33,963 nt of DNA from CP2-2F sp034436235 (GTDB lineage: Bacteria; Chloroflexota; Anaerolineae; Aggregatilineales; UBA2796): positions 1 through 33,963 of the forward strand of contig DAOTWB010000064.1 in assembly GCA_034436235.1 (NCBI GenBank). Reading direction: 5' to 3'. The notes beneath the pieces were generated by a model, which saw nothing but the letters and a program-made list of their open reading frames with translations, was not told the DNA's origin and did no database searches. The position numbers were made by a program, and so were the translations under genes. The number at the start of each line of letters is the position of its first letter. The first letter of the stretch is position 1. This document shows, piece after piece, positions 32,850 to 33,963 of this stretch.

Positions 32850-33277
32850 CCTTCAGCCATCGCTTTGATGTTCGCCAGCGATTGCTTGGCGTTATTCAAG
32901 TTCACCTGATGTACGGCAGGCTCTGCCAATTTGCCCAACACGCCGCCGCTCATGCTGTAATCCATGCTCATGCTGAGCGTGACGCCGCTGCCTGTCTCCG
33001 CGATTTCCCAGCGCTGCGTGCCGTTCACCAGACCTTCCAGCGTGTAATGGATCGCGCTATTCGGCTGCAGCGCTTGCACGGTCTGCGTGGCTTTCAGCTC
33101 GATGCCCATCACCTTGTAGCTGCCCGAAATTTGCGAGCCAACGGCGGGATAATCAGGCGAGGCTTGGATCGTATCAATGCCTGCGAACCATTTCAGGATC
33201 AGGTCAGGCGTGGTCAGCAACGTCCAGACAGCGGACGGCGTGGCGTTGATCGAAACGCTCTCACTGATGTGTTGCAT
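32846..33277 (-). CDS. SRPBCC/CoxG-like protein
   Basis: 143 residues with the helix-grip fold signature. It opens ISESVSINATPSAVWTLLTTPDLILKWF, then GIELKATQTV, and has a long C-terminal helix (VHQVNLNNAKQSLANIKAM). This pattern matches the SRPBCC superfamily, including CoxG and polyketide cyclase-like proteins, which bind hydrophobic ligands in an internal cavity. No CO dehydrogenase gene is nearby, so a CoxG function is not supported. ATG 33277 has AAGGAA at eight bases. Its stop overlaps that of the DUF3592-like gene by four bases. Confidence 0.82.
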   Translation of the reverse strand: MQHISESVSINATPSAVWTLLTTPDLILKWFAGIDTIQASPDYPAVGSQISGSYKVMGIELKATQTVQALQPNSAIHYTLEGLVNGTQRWEIAETGSGVTLSMSMDYSMSGGVLGKLAEPAVHQVNLNNAKQSLANIKAMAEG

Positions 33278-33317
33278 GGATCATTCCTTTCATCAAGCTA
33301 CGTAGCGCATAAACGCT

Positions 33318-33346
33318 AGTCTAACACAGATCAACAGAGAGCTCAA
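33318..33346 (-). promoter_or_regulatory. Promoter of the SRPBCC gene
   Basis: Reverse-strand TTGAGC (33346-33341) and TAGACT (33323-33318) each match four of six consensus bases and are spaced exactly 17 bp. The leader would be about 35 nt. Confidence 0.45.
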
Positions 33347-33403
33347 CATTTGCGCTGAACGCACGGCGCATGACAAGTCTGTTCTGTGGTACACTTCTCA
33401 GCC

Positions 33404-33963
33404 GTGACACAGCAAAATGCACCGTCTGCCGATGTCGCGGCGCGTGTGACGCGCAACGCGGCTGCTATCGCCATCGCCACGCTGCTGGGACGCGGCTTCC
33501 AGTTCGGCTGGGCAGTGCTGCTGGCGGCGCTCATCGGCGCTGAGCAATACGGAATCTGGGGAACGATTGGCGCTATCCTCGCGACGGCTGCCGCCGTGCC
33601 TGAGTTCGGCATGGGACTGGTCGTGTTGCGCGATGTAGCGCGTCAGCCGAGCGAAGCGAGCCGCTACCTGACGGCGACGCTCGCTGTGCAGCCTGTGCTG
33701 GCGATCGGCGCGCATATCGCGCTCATCCTGCTGAGCTTGGCGCTGCCTTACGAGACAAGTTTTCGCCTGCTCTTGGCGTTAGCGGCGCTCAGCCTGATCG
33801 TAGATACTATCGGCAACATCGGTCACAACCAACTGTTAGCAGCTGAGCGCATGGTGATGACCAGCGTCGTCTCGGTCGTCCATATCAGCCTGCAGATCGC
33901 CTTCGCGCTCATCGCCTTGCTCAGCGGCAGCGGCTTGGTCGGCGTGTATTTGGCGACCATCAG
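33404..33963 (+). CDS. Polysaccharide-export flippase-type membrane protein, partial (N-terminal part)
   Basis: The forward frame is open from GTG 33404 to the right edge (about 186 residues), so the 3' end is missing. The N-terminus has the pattern of Wzx/oligosaccharide flippases of the MATE/MOP superfamily: a short polar start and NAAAIAIATLLGRGFQFGWAV. A loop with GAEQYGIWG follows, then several hydrophobic helices (AILATAAAV, AVQPVLAIGAHIALILLSLA, LLLALAALSLIVDTIG). Such proteins move lipid-linked sugars across the membrane. The start is uncertain: GTG 33446 is a later option and no clear ribosome-binding site is seen. TGG-TACACT just upstream could be an extended -10. It is divergent from the SRPBCC gene. 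Confidence 0.78.
   Translation, partial: MTQQNAPSADVAARVTRNAAAIAIATLLGRGFQFGWAVLLAALIGAEQYGIWGTIGAILATAAAVPEFGMGLVVLRDVARQPSEASRYLTATLAVQPVLAIGAHIALILLSLALPYETSFRLLLALAALSLIVDTIGNIGHNQLLAAERMVMTSVVSVVHISLQIAFALIALLSGSGLVGVYLATI

Overview
The window looks like a chromosomal segment of a Chloroflexota bacterium. This is an inference from gene content and composition: a very long multi-GAF histidine kinase, a Ser/Thr kinase fused to a AAA ATPase and TPR-like region, tandem Uma2 proteins, a sortase, a ChlI/VWA chelatase-type pair, and a mevalonate gene set with an archaeal-type HMG-CoA synthase. The DNA is GC-rich with abundant GCGC, genes are tightly packed on both strands, and the longest non-coding stretch is about 280 bp. 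I see no tRNA, rRNA, CRISPR array or insertion sequence.

Layout. 1-346 (-): start of a GNAT acetyltransferase cut by the window edge. 460-5181 (+): eight-GAF histidine kinase. 5178-6743 (-): surE followed by an NAD(P)-binding epimerase-like gene. 6956-8838 (+): SAM methyltransferase and sortase. 8840-10890 (-): ChlI-like AAA ATPase and VWA protein, translationally coupled. 10967-13652 (-): GH13 glycosidase followed by two recently duplicated Uma2 genes. 13808-20017 (+): a sugar-use operon of GntR/UTRA regulator, SIS protein, substrate-binding protein, two permeases and FGGY kinase. 20295-22865 (+): clpC with its own leader and a clear terminator. 23026-26649 (+): class II HMG-CoA reductase, archaeal-type HMG-CoA synthase and a thiolase-fold protein. 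26611-31866 (-): secreted beta-propeller/SH3 protein and the giant kinase-ATPase. 32016-32849 (+): DUF3592-like membrane protein. 32846-33277 (-): SRPBCC/CoxG-like protein. 33404-33963 (+): start of a flippase-type membrane protein cut by the right edge.

How the genes work together. The GntR operon imports and phosphorylates a sugar I cannot name. Two phased operator-like boxes sit at the regulator's own start, beside the divergent glycosidase gene. The reductase and synthase supply early mevalonate-pathway steps. The thiolase between them and the next gene lacks all three residues expected for thiolase chemistry, and the DUF35 partner usual in archaea is absent. That degenerate thiolase is the most interesting feature here.

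Two whole-window patterns also stand out. The tetranucleotide GGCC is almost absent (three found by eye), with Gly codons chosen to avoid it. All four convergent gene pairs overlap or abut at their stop codons, leaving no room for terminators.
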